Shown piece by piece: positions 50,854 to 60,900 of a stretch of 64,000 nucleotides of DNA. The number at the start of each line of letters is the position of its first letter. Position 1 is the stretch's first letter. This DNA comes from an uncultured Nioella sp. (lineage in GTDB: Bacteria > Pseudomonadota > Alphaproteobacteria > Rhodobacterales > Rhodobacteraceae). A program made the translations under genes and the position numbers. The notes below the pieces were generated by a model. That model searched no databases. It worked only from the letters and a program-made list of their open reading frames with translations, and was not told the DNA's origin. The DNA is taken from the NCBI GenBank assembly GCA_947495575.1, contig CANLZL010000001.1, positions 806,001 through 870,000 of the forward strand, given 5' to 3'.

Positions 50854-52860
50854 GCCGGCAGAGTGGCGCGGTTTGCGAACAGCAGGACCAGTGCCGCCTT
50901 GTTTGGCCGCCGCCTGACGTGCCCGGTTTTTCTTGCTGCTTGCCTTGCCTTTTGGAGGCTTTGGCCCGCGGGCCTCCCCTTTGCCTTCGGTCTTTTTCTG
51001 ATACGGCGCGCCGGAATTCCGGGGCTTGTAGGGTTCGGCTGTCCCGTTTTCTGATCCGCTGGCCTCACGCCGCTTATGTGTCTTGCCGGGATTGGCGGAC
51101 TTGCCAGCATTGGTCGTTTGACCAGGCTTCGGCCTTTTCTTTTTTGGCTCTGGCGCGTCGTTCCAATCGACAGGTGTGGTTGTGCCTTTGGATTTCGACC
51201 GATCTTCGTGTGGGCCGGTTTCTGCTTTGGCGGCTGTGGGTTTGCGTGGCGGCTTGTTCGGTGGGCCATCCCGACGGGGACCCTTGTCCAGATTTGGTGC
51301 GGCCGCCAATTGGGTCAGCGCAGCCCCATCTTCGACTGCCATTCCTGTTCCAATGGCCTTCAAGAAGCCAGCGACCGAGCTATTTCGGATTTCCACGAAG
51401 CTCTCTTTTTGGCGGACCCGGATCGCGCCAATGTCTTCACGGGAAATATTGCCCATCTTACATAGCATCGGAAGCAGGCGGCGCGGCTCTGCCCCGACAT
51501 CATGCCCGCCTTCGATTGAGAACCAGGTCGATGGGCCAATGGCCTCGCGCGGTTTCGCGGGCTCATGAATATCAGAGAGTTCTTCGGGCGCGGAGTGGCG
51601 TTCACGATAAAGGCGCAGATACGCGGCGGCAATCTGTTCTGGCGAGAAGGTGTTGGTGATCTTTTCGACCGTGGCCAGATCGCTGCCTTCGGCAAGCACC
51701 AGCCAATCCGGGTTCTCCAGCATCCGTTCTTCATCTTTGGCGGCAACAGCCTCAGCCGACGGGGCAGGGGCCCAGTCCGCCTTGAGCTTGGCCCAGCCAA
51801 GCAGACGGTTGGCCTTTTTATGCGCCGCAGGCGGCACGATCATTGCGCTGACACCTTTGCGCCCGGCACGGCCGGTACGGCCTGAACGGTGCAACAGCGT
51901 TTCCTGATTGCTGGGCAATTCGGCGTGAATGACAAGATCAAGATTAGGCAGGTCAATGCCGCGCGCGGCGACGTCGGTGGCAACACAAACCCGTGCACGT
52001 CCGTCGCGCATAGCCTGCAATGCATGGGTCCGCTCGTTTTGTGACAGTTCGCCCGACAATGCGACAACCGAGAAGCCCCGGTTCGACAGGCGCGTGGTCA
52101 GGCGATTAACCATGGCGCGCGTATTGCAAAAGACGATGGCATTGGGTGCCTCGTAGAACCGCAGCACATTGATAATCGCGTTTTCGCCATCGCGGGGCGA
52201 CACGCGATAGGCGCGATAGTCGATATCGGCGTGTTGGCTGGCGCCGCTCGTTGTTGCAATGCGCTCGGCATTTTTTTGATAGCTTTGGGCAAGGCGGGCA
52301 ATTGCGGGAGGTACTGTGGCCGAGAAAAGCAGCGTCTGACGTTCGGACGGGGCCTCATCCAGAATGAACTCCAGATCCTCACGGAACCCGAGGTCCAGCA
52401 TTTCATCTGCTTCGTCCAATACAACCGCCCGCAATTCGCTCAGGTCGATTGAGCCGCGCATGATGTGATCGCGAAGACGGCCCGGCGTGGCGACAACGAT
52501 ATGTGCACCACGTGCCAAAGCACGGCGTTCGTCTCGCATATCCATACCGCCAACCGTTGAGGCAACAATCGCGCCCGCGCCCGCGTAAAGCCAACCCAGT
52601 TCGCGTTTGACCTGTAGCGCCAATTCACGAGTGGGCGCAATGACTAGGGCCAGTGGCGCGCCCGCTTGCGAGAAACGATCCGCATCACCCAACAGGCCAG
52701 GCGCAATCGCAAGTCCGAAGCCAACTGTTTTGCCCGAACCGGTTTGGGCGGATACCAGAAGGTCGCGCCCGGCAAGGTCAGGGTCCGAGACCGCCTCTTG
52801 CACAGCAGTCAGGGTTGAATATCCACGCGCTTCAAGCGCGTCAGCGAGGGCCTGTTTCAA
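50830..52860 (-). CDS. DEAD-box RNA helicase (DbpA/CsdA-like) with basic tail
   Basis: The 676-residue protein has Walker A SAQTGSGKT, PTRELA, the DEAD motif VLDEADEML, SAT (LLFSATVP), ARGIDLP and HRSGRTGRAG in order, plus a DbpA-type RNA-binding domain (LLPMLCKMGNISREDIGAIRV) near residue 470. The last 150 residues are Lys/Pro/Gly-rich and probably disordered, typical of ribosome-assembly helicases. There is no in-frame ATG between the upstream stop at 52879-52881 and the conserved region, so a TTG at 52860 or an upstream CTG must be used. Its stop codon lies in the loop of the importer terminator. Confidence 0.94.
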   Translation of the reverse strand: MKQALADALEARGYSTLTAVQEAVSDPDLAGRDLLVSAQTGSGKTVGFGLAIAPGLLGDADRFSQAGAPLALVIAPTRELALQVKRELGWLYAGAGAIVASTVGGMDMRDERRALARGAHIVVATPGRLRDHIMRGSIDLSELRAVVLDEADEMLDLGFREDLEFILDEAPSERQTLLFSATVPPAIARLAQSYQKNAERIATTSGASQHADIDYRAYRVSPRDGENAIINVLRFYEAPNAIVFCNTRAMVNRLTTRLSNRGFSVVALSGELSQNERTHALQAMRDGRARVCVATDVAARGIDLPNLDLVIHAELPSNQETLLHRSGRTGRAGRKGVSAMIVPPAAHKKANRLLGWAKLKADWAPAPSAEAVAAKDEERMLENPDWLVLAEGSDLATVEKITNTFSPEQIAAAYLRLYRERHSAPEELSDIHEPAKPREAIGPSTWFSIEGGHDVGAEPRRLLPMLCKMGNISREDIGAIRVRQKESFVEIRNSSVAGFLKAIGTGMAVEDGAALTQLAAAPNLDKGPRRDGPPNKPPRKPTAAKAETGPHEDRSKSKGTTTPVDWNDAPEPKKKRPKPGQTTNAGKSANPGKTHKRREASGSENGTAEPYKPRNSGAPYQKKTEGKGEARGPKPPKGKASSKKNRARQAAAKQGGTGPAVRKPRHSAGKKSRGNT

Positions 52861-53002
52861 AAGCTGGTCCAGTTCACATTAGCTTTGCGGCGGTCGACGC
52901 GCGTCGGGGACGCGGGTGCCAGCCAGAGATTGCGCGCATCTACCGGGTTGCGCCGCCAATGTATAGGGGCGTGGCCTGAATTGCCGCTATGCAAGGACAA
53001 AA

Positions 53003-53027
53003 GGCCCCAATCCTGTGCGATGGGGCC
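53003..53027 (-). terminator. Terminator at the end of the nar-CA-DUF2478 operon
   Basis: A 7-bp stem GGCCCCA / TGGGGCC (53003-53009 with 53021-53027) is followed by TTTTGTCC on the minus strand. It lies 24 bases beyond the DUF2478 stop and is the first terminator seen downstream of narG. Confidence 0.8.
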
Positions 53028-53050
53028 TCCATTTTTACTGCGGACTGATT

Positions 53051-53569
53051 TCAGGCCACGCAAAGCGCTGCGGGTTTTGCCCTCGTTACCCACGTCACGA
53101 GTTCGGCCAAGTCAGGCGCCAGTTCTACAGCGGTTCCGGCGGTGAACTCTTCAAACGCGGCCTTGTTCAACTCGTTGATGCCAACAATAACGGGAATGTC
53201 CTGCGACAAGGCTTCGGCGATGGCATTGCGAAAGCCGCGCCCGCCTGCTTCGTGTTTGCCGAACTTATTGACGATCAGCACGTCCGCGCCCGACCGCAAA
53301 GTGGCCTCGACCTGACCTACCGCCAGTTCAAGTGCCTCTGGATCCAGACGGCATCCACGCGAACCTTCGCCAAGCTCCTGTGAAATCCGGATCACCTGAC
53401 CAGACGGAAGGATCTGCACATCCATATCACAGCGCCCCACCGCGCGTTCGGTGTTGATCTGCACTGTACCGCAGATTTTCAGGCCTCGTTTGGTCAGCTC
53501 CTGTGCGACATCAAATAGCAAAAGGTCAGTGTGGCCGGGATGGTTGGCCATGGTGTAGGCAATGTTCAT
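53051..53569 (-). CDS. DUF2478-family protein (predicted NTPase-like)
   Basis: The 172-residue protein matches the DUF2478 pattern: NIAYTMANHPGHTDLLL at the start, GTVQINTERAVGRCDMDVQILPSG, ISQELGEGSRGCRLDPEALE and ADVLIVNKFGKHEAGGRGFRNAI. The family is P-loop-like but with an altered nucleotide loop, and its genes often occur beside molybdenum uptake or molybdoenzyme genes. It lies 21 bases after the carbonic anhydrase gene at the end of the nar cluster. The function is unproven; a molybdenum-related role is inferred from context. Confidence 0.82.
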   Translation of the reverse strand: MNIAYTMANHPGHTDLLLFDVAQELTKRGLKICGTVQINTERAVGRCDMDVQILPSGQVIRISQELGEGSRGCRLDPEALELAVGQVEATLRSGADVLIVNKFGKHEAGGRGFRNAIAEALSQDIPVIVGINELNKAAFEEFTAGTAVELAPDLAELVTWVTRAKPAALCVA

Positions 53570-53590
53570 GATCGTCGGTCCCTTATTCGA

Positions 53591-54211
53591 TTATTCGTCT
53601 TGATCTGAGGGTTCGAAATGCCCAGGCCCGATGGTGCAATCGAGGTCGCGCAAGCGACCGTCCTTGAGGCCATAAATCAGCCCGTGAACTTTGACACCGA
53701 CCCCCTTGTGCCATGCGCGCTGCAGGATTGGAGTTTCGGCCACTCGTCGAACCCCCTCGATCACATTCATTTCTGCCAACCGGTCGCGCCGTGCCTCTTC
53801 ATCGGGCGCATAGGACAGATCAACGGCAAATGCGCGGGCCAGTCGCCGGATCGGCTCTAACCAGTGATCGACCAGCCCGTGTGGCAGGTTTTCCGTTGCG
53901 GCCTTCACCCCGCCACAGCCGTAATGGCCACAGACGATGATTTCACGAATGCCCAACCCTTCGACTGCAAATTCCAAGGCCGACAACAGATTCATATCGG
54001 CCGAATGGATGATGTTGGCGACATTGCGATGCACGAAGACTTCGCCCGGATCAAGTCCGGCGACCACATTGGCGGGCACGCGACTGTCCGAGCATCCGAT
54101 CCAGAAAAAATCGGGCGATTGATGTGTGGCCAGTCGCGAGAAATAGGTCGGTTCCTGTTCGGTCCGGTCGTGAGACCAGACCTTGTTTCTGGCCAAGAGG
54201 TCACTCAGCAT
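53591..54211 (-). CDS. Beta-class carbonic anhydrase
   Basis: The 206-residue enzyme has zinc ligands Cys40, His96 and Cys99 and the Asp42-Arg44 dyad (WIGCSDSRVP and VCGHYGCGGV). It interconverts CO2 and bicarbonate in the cytoplasm. It lies 12 bases after the ppiC gene of the nar cluster and 21 bases before DUF2478, so it appears to be co-transcribed with nitrate reductase. Under anaerobic growth this could supply bicarbonate or buffer pH, which is inference. Confidence 0.94.
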   Translation of the reverse strand: MLSDLLARNKVWSHDRTEQEPTYFSRLATHQSPDFFWIGCSDSRVPANVVAGLDPGEVFVHRNVANIIHSADMNLLSALEFAVEGLGIREIIVCGHYGCGGVKAATENLPHGLVDHWLEPIRRLARAFAVDLSYAPDEEARRDRLAEMNVIEGVRRVAETPILQRAWHKGVGVKVHGLIYGLKDGRLRDLDCTIGPGHFEPSDQDE

Positions 54212-54223
54212 CGGTCTACCTCC

Positions 54224-55024
54224 TCAGGCTGAACGCAATTCGACCCCGGAGATTTCGGCGGCATCGACCAGTGAAGTGACATAGGCCTTTGCGGCCCGCG
54301 CCCAACCGGCCTTTTCCATAGCCTCAGCGATCTTTCCCTGAACAACCTCAAAGGGCAGCACCTGACCCTCGGCCACCGCATCCATGCGGATGATGTGATA
54401 TCCGTGGCGTGTCAACACCGGGGCAGGGGTGATGTCCCCATCCGCCAGGTCGCGTAGGGCCGCTTCAAATTCCGGCACCGTGTCGCCGGGCCCAAGCTGG
54501 CCCAATGTGCCGCCTGCGCTTTTTGACCCGCAATCGCTGTCACTTTTGGCGAGGGCGGCAAATCCTTCGGGGACTTCCTTGACCTTGGCCAGCAAGGCAT
54601 TGGCCCGCACCAGGGCTTTGTCTCGGGCGGCCTCATCGCGCGGATCGCAGGCGCAGAGGATGTGGGACACTTCCCAAAGGGGCGGCGCGCGGAAACGGGA
54701 TGGATATTTCAGCCATTCTTCGCGAACAGCCTCGGCTGTTGGCGCATCGGCATCAACGGATAGGTCGAGAAGGCCCCGGATCAGGGCCTCCTCTTCAGTT
54801 TCAAACTTGCCGGGCGCGAGTTCCTGACTATCAGGCGTCAGTCCGCGCGATTTCGCTTCCTGCAGCAAGAGCGCGCGGATGACGACAGCGTCAGCCGCCT
54901 TGCGCCAGGCAATCCCCGGCTTTCCCTTGGGGGCCGCGTGGTTCTGGGCTTCGGCCGCGATATCGGCCTGAGGGATGGTTTGACCGTTGACGGTCACCTC
55001 TGGAAATAAGGCACGGGGTTCCAT
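54224..55024 (-). CDS. Parvulin-type peptidyl-prolyl isomerase of the nar operon
   Basis: The 266-residue protein has a parvulin/PpiC rotamase domain near residues 115-225 (VSHILCACDP, FAALAKSDSDCGSKSAGGTLGQLGPGDTVPEFEAAL, TRHGYHIIRMD) after an N-terminal helical SurA-like region. There is no signal peptide, so it is cytoplasmic. PpiC-type genes at the end of nar operons (sometimes named narN, nifM-like) are known in other nitrate respirers and may help NarG or NarH folding. It starts 15 bases after the narI stop. Confidence 0.9.
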   Translation of the reverse strand: MEPRALFPEVTVNGQTIPQADIAAEAQNHAAPKGKPGIAWRKAADAVVIRALLLQEAKSRGLTPDSQELAPGKFETEEEALIRGLLDLSVDADAPTAEAVREEWLKYPSRFRAPPLWEVSHILCACDPRDEAARDKALVRANALLAKVKEVPEGFAALAKSDSDCGSKSAGGTLGQLGPGDTVPEFEAALRDLADGDITPAPVLTRHGYHIIRMDAVAEGQVLPFEVVQGKIAEAMEKAGWARAAKAYVTSLVDAAEISGVELRSA

Positions 55025-55039
55025 GTGTTCAGGCTCCGC

Positions 55040-55717
55040 TTACTGACGACGCGAACGCACGATCTGGTAGCCGGGGCGCGTGATATAGCGCAACGGAACC
55101 GAGAGCATGTGAACCAGTCGGGTGAAGGGAAAAACCAAAAAGATGGTCAGCCCAAGGAAGAGGTGCAGTTTGAAGATCAGCGCCACATCCAGGATTGCGT
55201 CAGCCGCACCGGACCGGAAGGTCAAGATCATCTGCGCCCAGGTCATGAAGCGGACCATTTCATGGCCATCCAAGTGCCCAAGCGAAACAAAGATCGTGCC
55301 CAGACCAAGAACCAATTGAGCCAGCAGCAGCGCCAGAATGGCGATATCTGCAAAGCTGGAGGTCTTGCGAATGCGTGGATCGGTCCAGCGGCGATGGAAC
55401 AGCATCCCGCCACCTACCAAGGCCATGACACCTGCGACACCGCCGGCGATTACAGCCAAAAGCTGCTTGGCGGTGTGGCTGATACCGATGGCATCAAAAA
55501 TCCAGATCGGGGTCAAAAGGCCGACCAAGTGACCCAGAAAGATCACCAGAACACCGACATGGAACAGGATTGATCCGATCACCAGCTGCTTGCGTCGCAA
55601 CAGCTGAGATGATGAGGTTTTCCACGTGAACGGATCACGCTCGTACCGGGCGATGGACCCAAGGATCATCACGCTGATGGCGATGTAGGGGTAAATGCCG
55701 AAAAGGAAGTTATGCAT
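55040..55717 (-). CDS. narI: Respiratory nitrate reductase gamma subunit
   Basis: The 225-residue protein has five membrane segments and histidines in the expected places for two b hemes (LFHVGVLVIFLGHLVG near residue 55 and LHLFLGLTIFLVFPFTRLVHMLS near residue 195). NarI oxidises quinol at the periplasmic side and passes electrons to NarH. It follows narJ by 14 bases in the usual narGHJI order. Confidence 0.97.
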   Translation of the reverse strand: MHNFLFGIYPYIAISVMILGSIARYERDPFTWKTSSSQLLRRKQLVIGSILFHVGVLVIFLGHLVGLLTPIWIFDAIGISHTAKQLLAVIAGGVAGVMALVGGGMLFHRRWTDPRIRKTSSFADIAILALLLAQLVLGLGTIFVSLGHLDGHEMVRFMTWAQMILTFRSGAADAILDVALIFKLHLFLGLTIFLVFPFTRLVHMLSVPLRYITRPGYQIVRSRRQ

Positions 55718-55731
55718 CTTTTCGCTCCTTC

Positions 55732-56436
55732 TTATTCAGCGGCCACATCGGGCGCTGGCGTGACGGGTTCATCCATGCGGGCAAGCATGTCTCGGACTTG
55801 GGGGCAGCCGGCATTGGGATCGGGGCCAAAGAGCACTTCGCTTTCCTCCCAGATCTCGTCGAGTGCCTCTAAGTCTTCAGGGTCCACCTCGGGTTCCTTC
55901 AGCAATTCGGCGACGGCCTCAGGGTTTGCCTTCTCCCCGGACAGCTGCAAAAGGGCGGCGAACACGGCAGCATATGGGCTTTCTCTGCGCAAAAGCCGCG
56001 CTTCGAGGGCTTCGAAGATATGGGCCGCGTCCGCCAAGGTGTCCTGTGCTTCGCCGAAAGGACGTGTAGATAGGAATTCGAGAAGCACAGGCAGATGGTC
56101 GGGCAATTCCGAGGTGGCAGGATCAAACCCGCCCTCCCGATAGGTTTCCACAAGCGACACCATGGCGCCGCCGCGGTCCCGACTTTCCCCATGAACATGT
56201 TCAAAGAGGTTGAGTGACAGAGTGCGCGAGCGGTCAAAGAGCATCACGTATTGCTCCTGAACCTCGTAGATGTCGCGCAGTTCCAACCGCTCAAGCAGGG
56301 CAGATAGATCGCGCCGGGCCACAGTGGTCAGGCGGTTCTCGGCCATCAGGACACCCGCAATCTCAGGCATTGCCGCCTGTAATTCGGTGGTCGGGTAGCT
56401 CAGGAGCAACGACAGGGCTTTAAAAGTACGGTCCAT
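55732..56436 (-). CDS. narJ: Nitrate reductase assembly chaperone NarJ
   Basis: The 234-residue, acidic, largely helical protein has the TorD/NarJ pattern (ALSLLLSYPTTELQAAMPEI, SLNLFEHVHGESRDRGGAMVSLVETYREGG, DHLPVLLEFLSTRP). It binds apo-NarG and aids molybdenum cofactor insertion and membrane attachment. It begins 1 base after the narH stop. Confidence 0.96.
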   Translation of the reverse strand: MDRTFKALSLLLSYPTTELQAAMPEIAGVLMAENRLTTVARRDLSALLERLELRDIYEVQEQYVMLFDRSRTLSLNLFEHVHGESRDRGGAMVSLVETYREGGFDPATSELPDHLPVLLEFLSTRPFGEAQDTLADAAHIFEALEARLLRRESPYAAVFAALLQLSGEKANPEAVAELLKEPEVDPEDLEALDEIWEESEVLFGPDPNAGCPQVRDMLARMDEPVTPAPDVAAE

Positions 56437-56437
56437 T

Positions 56438-57961
56438 TTATTCGACCTCCGTCGGCATTTTCAGAGGCTTCTTGGAGCCACCAAAGAGCGACCCTTTGTT
56501 GATCCCCGGCGAGCAGCCATTAGTGTCGGTAAAGCCGCATCCGCCCCGCAGGTCATAGGCTTCTTCCACCTGTTCGCGGTGCGTGGTCGGGATCACGAAA
56601 CGGTCCTCGTAATCGGCCAAGGCCATGATCTTGTACATTTCTTCGATGACACGACCTGACAGGCCCACTCGCGTGGCCAGACCTTCGTCGGTCACACCCT
56701 CGATGGATTTTGTCCGCATGTAGGCGCGCATGGCCATCATGCGTTCCAGAGCTGAAACCACGGGGGCCTCATCACCGGCGGTCAGCATGTTGGCAAGGTA
56801 ACGCACAGGTATCCGTAGGGAACTAACGTCGGGCATATTGCCGTCAGAGCTGATCTTGCCCGCCTCTGCCGCGTTCTGGATTGGTGACAGCGGCGGGATA
56901 TACCAAACCATCGGAAGGGTGCGATATTCAGGATGTAGTGGGAACGCCACCTTCCACTCCATCGCCATTTTCCAGATCGGGCTTTCCTGCGCGCCTTTGA
57001 TCCAATCCTCTGGCACACCGTCACGGCGAGCCGCGGCGATAACTTCGGGATCCTTGGGATCAAGGAACACACCAAGCTGAGCGTCATAGAGGTCTTTTTC
57101 CTCAGGCGCATTTGCGGCTTCCTCGATCTTGTCCGCATCATAAAGCATCACGCCCAGATACCGGATCCGACCTACGCAGGTTTCCGAACACACCGTTGGG
57201 TTGCCGCTTTCAATCCGGGGATAGCACAATGTGCATTTCTCGGATTTGCCGGTCGACCAGTTGTAGTAGACCTTTTTATAGGGGCAGCCCGAGACACACA
57301 TCCGCCAACCGCGACATTTCTCTTGGTCGATCAGGACAATGCCGTCTTCCTCACGCTTGTAGATCGCGCCAGAAGGGCATGAGGCCGCGCAGGCCGGGTT
57401 GAGGCAATGCTCACACAACCGGGGCAGATACATCATGAATGTATTTTCGTATTCCCCGTATATCTCCTTCTGGATGCCTTCGAAATTGTAATCCTCGGAG
57501 CGTTTCGAGAATTCACCGCCCAGAATTTCTTCCCAGTTCGGACCTTTTTCGATCTTCTGCATCCGCTCGCCGGTGATTTTTGACCGGGGGCGGGCCGTGG
57601 GGAAGGCCTTCATGTCAGGCGCGGATTTCAGATGATCGTAGTCGAAATCGAACGGTTCATAGTAGTCGTCGATCTCGGGCAGATCGGGATTGGCAAAGAT
57701 GTTGGACAGGATGCGCCATTTGCCGCCCTGTTTGGGTTGCAGCTTACCCGACCGGGTCCGCTGCCAACCGCCGTTCCAACGATCCTGATTTTCCCAATCC
57801 GTGGGATAGCCCATGCCGGGCTTGGTTTCGACATTGTTGAACCAGGCATATTCAACGCCATCCCGGCTGGTCCACACGTTCTTACATGTGACCGAGCAGG
57901 TGTGGCACCCGATACATTTGTCGAGGTTCAGAACCATGCCAATTTGTGCACGTACCTTCAT
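56438..57961 (-). CDS. narH: Respiratory nitrate reductase beta subunit
   Basis: The 507-residue iron-sulfur protein has cysteine groups CIGCHTCSVTCKNVW near residue 18, CEHCLNPACAASCPSG near residue 182, CRGWRMCVSGCPYKK (with Trp replacing one Cys, giving the [3Fe-4S] cluster) and CTLCYPRIESGNPTVCSETCVGR. These form the four-cluster wire between NarI hemes and NarG. It starts 3 bases after narG. Confidence 0.97.
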   Translation of the reverse strand: MKVRAQIGMVLNLDKCIGCHTCSVTCKNVWTSRDGVEYAWFNNVETKPGMGYPTDWENQDRWNGGWQRTRSGKLQPKQGGKWRILSNIFANPDLPEIDDYYEPFDFDYDHLKSAPDMKAFPTARPRSKITGERMQKIEKGPNWEEILGGEFSKRSEDYNFEGIQKEIYGEYENTFMMYLPRLCEHCLNPACAASCPSGAIYKREEDGIVLIDQEKCRGWRMCVSGCPYKKVYYNWSTGKSEKCTLCYPRIESGNPTVCSETCVGRIRYLGVMLYDADKIEEAANAPEEKDLYDAQLGVFLDPKDPEVIAAARRDGVPEDWIKGAQESPIWKMAMEWKVAFPLHPEYRTLPMVWYIPPLSPIQNAAEAGKISSDGNMPDVSSLRIPVRYLANMLTAGDEAPVVSALERMMAMRAYMRTKSIEGVTDEGLATRVGLSGRVIEEMYKIMALADYEDRFVIPTTHREQVEEAYDLRGGCGFTDTNGCSPGINKGSLFGGSKKPLKMPTEVE

Positions 57962-57964
57962 GAC

Positions 57965-60900
57965 TTAGGCCTCCTGCTCGGTTGGTTCATTGTCCAACCA
58001 GTCGATTTTCTTCATCTTGCGCACCACGACAAATTCATCGCGGTTCGACCCAACCGTTCCGTAATAATTGAAGCCATAGCTCTGCTGCGCATAGCCGCCG
58101 ATCATATGAGTGGGTTTCAACGTGGCACGGGTGACTGAGTTATGGATGCCACCGCGATTGCCGGTCTTTTCAGAGCCGGGCGTGTTCACGATTTTCTCCT
58201 GCGCGTGATACATGAAGGTCGTGCCTTCCTTGATCCGCTGGCTGACAACCGCCCGGGCCGTCAGCGCCCCGTTCACGTTGTAAAGCTCGACCCAGTCGTT
58301 ATCGACGATGCCCGCTGACTTTGCATCGACCTCAGAGATCCAGATCACCGGTCCGCCCCGGTTGAGTGTCAGCATCAACAGGTTGTCGGAATAGGTGGAG
58401 TGGATGCCCCATTTCTGGTGAGGTGTGATGAAGTTCAGTACAAGACTGTCGCCTGCATCTTGCACGTCTTCGGTGATGGTTTTCAGGTCAACCGGGGGCC
58501 GGTAGGACATGAAGCCCTCGCCAAAGGCGCGCATCCACAAGTGATCCTGGTAGAGCTGTTGGCGTCCCGTGAGTGTGCGCCAGGGGATCAGTTCGTGAAC
58601 GTTGGTATAGCCGGCATTATAGCTGACCTTCTCGGATTCAATCCCCGACCATGTGGGGCTGGAGATGATCTTGCGCGGCTGCGCTGCGATATCGTGGAAG
58701 CGGATCTTGTTGTGATGCTCACCTTCGGCCAAATGCGCATGTTCGCGGCCCGTGGCTTTGCCAAGTGCCTCCCATGCTTTTACGGCCACTTCGCCGTTGG
58801 TTTCGGGCGCCAGCATCAAGATCACTTCGCAGGCGTCAATCGCGGTTTCGATCTTGGGTCGACCAGCGGCCGGGCCATCAAGCTGAACACCGTTCAAGGC
58901 TGCCAGATTGTCAATTTCGTCCTGCGTATTCCAGTTGATGCCTTTACCACCATTACCAAGCTTATCGAGCAGCGGACCAAGCGCGGTAAAGCGGTCATAG
59001 ATCGCCGTGTAATCCCGTTCGACCGGCACATAAGCAGGGGCCGTTTTGCCGGGGATCAGATCGCATTCGCCTTTTTTCCAATCCTTGACCTGATCCTGCG
59101 CAATCTCGGCAGGGGTGTCATGCAGGATCGGCAGAGCGACGATATCGGTCTCTTTACCCAGGTATCCGGGTGCGATTTCCTGGAACTTCTTCGCGATGGA
59201 TTTGAAGATCTCCCAATCTGACTTGCTCTCATATGCGGGGTCCACGGCCGCTTGCAGCGGGTGAATGAACGGATGCATATCCGAAGTGTTCATGTCGTCT
59301 TTTTCGTACCAGCTGGCCGTGGGTAGAACGATGTCTGAGTAAACGGCCGTGGTCGACATGCGGAAGTCGATAGTTACAAGTAGGTCCAGTTTGCCTTTCG
59401 GCGCATCGGCATACCACTTGGCCTCTTTCGGCAATTGCTGGCCATCTTCGCCCAGATCCTTGCCCATTACACCGTGATCGGTGCCCAAGAGGTGCTTGAG
59501 AAAATACTCGTGCCCTTTACCGGAAGAACCAAGAAGGTTCGAGCGCCAGACAAATAGGTTACGCGGCCAGTTCGACGGATTGTCCGGGTCCTCACAAGAC
59601 ATTTCCAGGTCGCCGGATTTGAGGTTCTCGGCCACATAGGCCGGGATCTCCTTGCCAGCATCCTTGGCGGCTTTGGCAACCTCAAGCGGGTTGGTTTTCA
59701 ACTGCGGTGCAGAGGGCAACCAGCCCATACGCTCGGCCCGGATGTTGTAGTCGATCAGGCTGATATCCCAATCCCCTTCCGGTGCGGTGGGGCTGAGGAT
59801 TTCGTTGGCCGTCAACGTCTCGTAACGCCATTGATCAGTGTGGGCATACCATGCGCTGGTCGAGTTCATGTGGCGTGGCGGACGACCCCAGTCGAGGGCG
59901 AAGGCCAGAGGTTGCCACCCGGTTTGCGGGCGCAGTTTTTCCTGACCCACATAGTGGGCCCAGCCGCCGCCGGATTGACCAACGCAGCCACACATGACCA
60001 GCATGTTGATGACGCCGCGATAGTTCATGTCCATGTGGAACCAGTGGTTCATTGCCGCGCCGATGATGACCATGGATTTGCCTTTGGTCTTTTCGGCATT
60101 GTCAGCAAATTCGCGGGCAACATGGATGATCTTATCGGCAGGAACACCGGTGATTTTCTCGGCCCAGGCAGGCGTGCCGGGCATGTCATCGGCGTAATCG
60201 GCCGTGACCCAATCGCCGCCAAGACCACGATCGAGGCCGTAATTGGCGCAAAAGAGGTCAAAGACTGTGGCAACCGCGATCTCGCCGTCAGCCGTCTGCA
60301 GCTTTTTGACGGGAATGTTGCGGGTCAGGACGTCGGGATGGTTTGCATCGGTGGCAAATTGGCCAATGGCCTCGCCGCCGAAATAGGGGAAATCAACGCC
60401 GACAACATCGTCGTGATCTTCCTCCAGAACCAACGACATTTTCAGACTGGTTTCAGACCCATCCGCTTGTTCTTCGAGGTTCCATTCGCCGTCTTCACCC
60501 CACCGGTAGCCGATCGAGCCATTGGGCGCGACCAGACCCTTGGAGGTCTCATCATAGGCGACGGTTTTCCATTCCGGGTTGTTGTCTTCACCCAGTTTTC
60601 CATCCAGATCGTCGGCGCGCAGGAAACGGCCGGGAACCAGCTTGCCGTCTCTTTCTTCCATCTTCACCAACATTGGGAAGTCGGAATATTTACGGGTGTA
60701 TTCCTCGAAATACTCGGCCTGACGGTCAAGGTGGAATTCACGCAGGATCACGTGGCCAAAGGCCATGGCCAGCGCCGCATCGGTCCCCTGTTTGGCGTTC
60801 AGCCAGACATCGCCAAATTTCGCAGCCTCGGAATAGTCGGGGCAGATGACGGCGGATTTGGTGCCCTTGTAGCGAACTTCGGTATAGAAATGCGCGTCAG

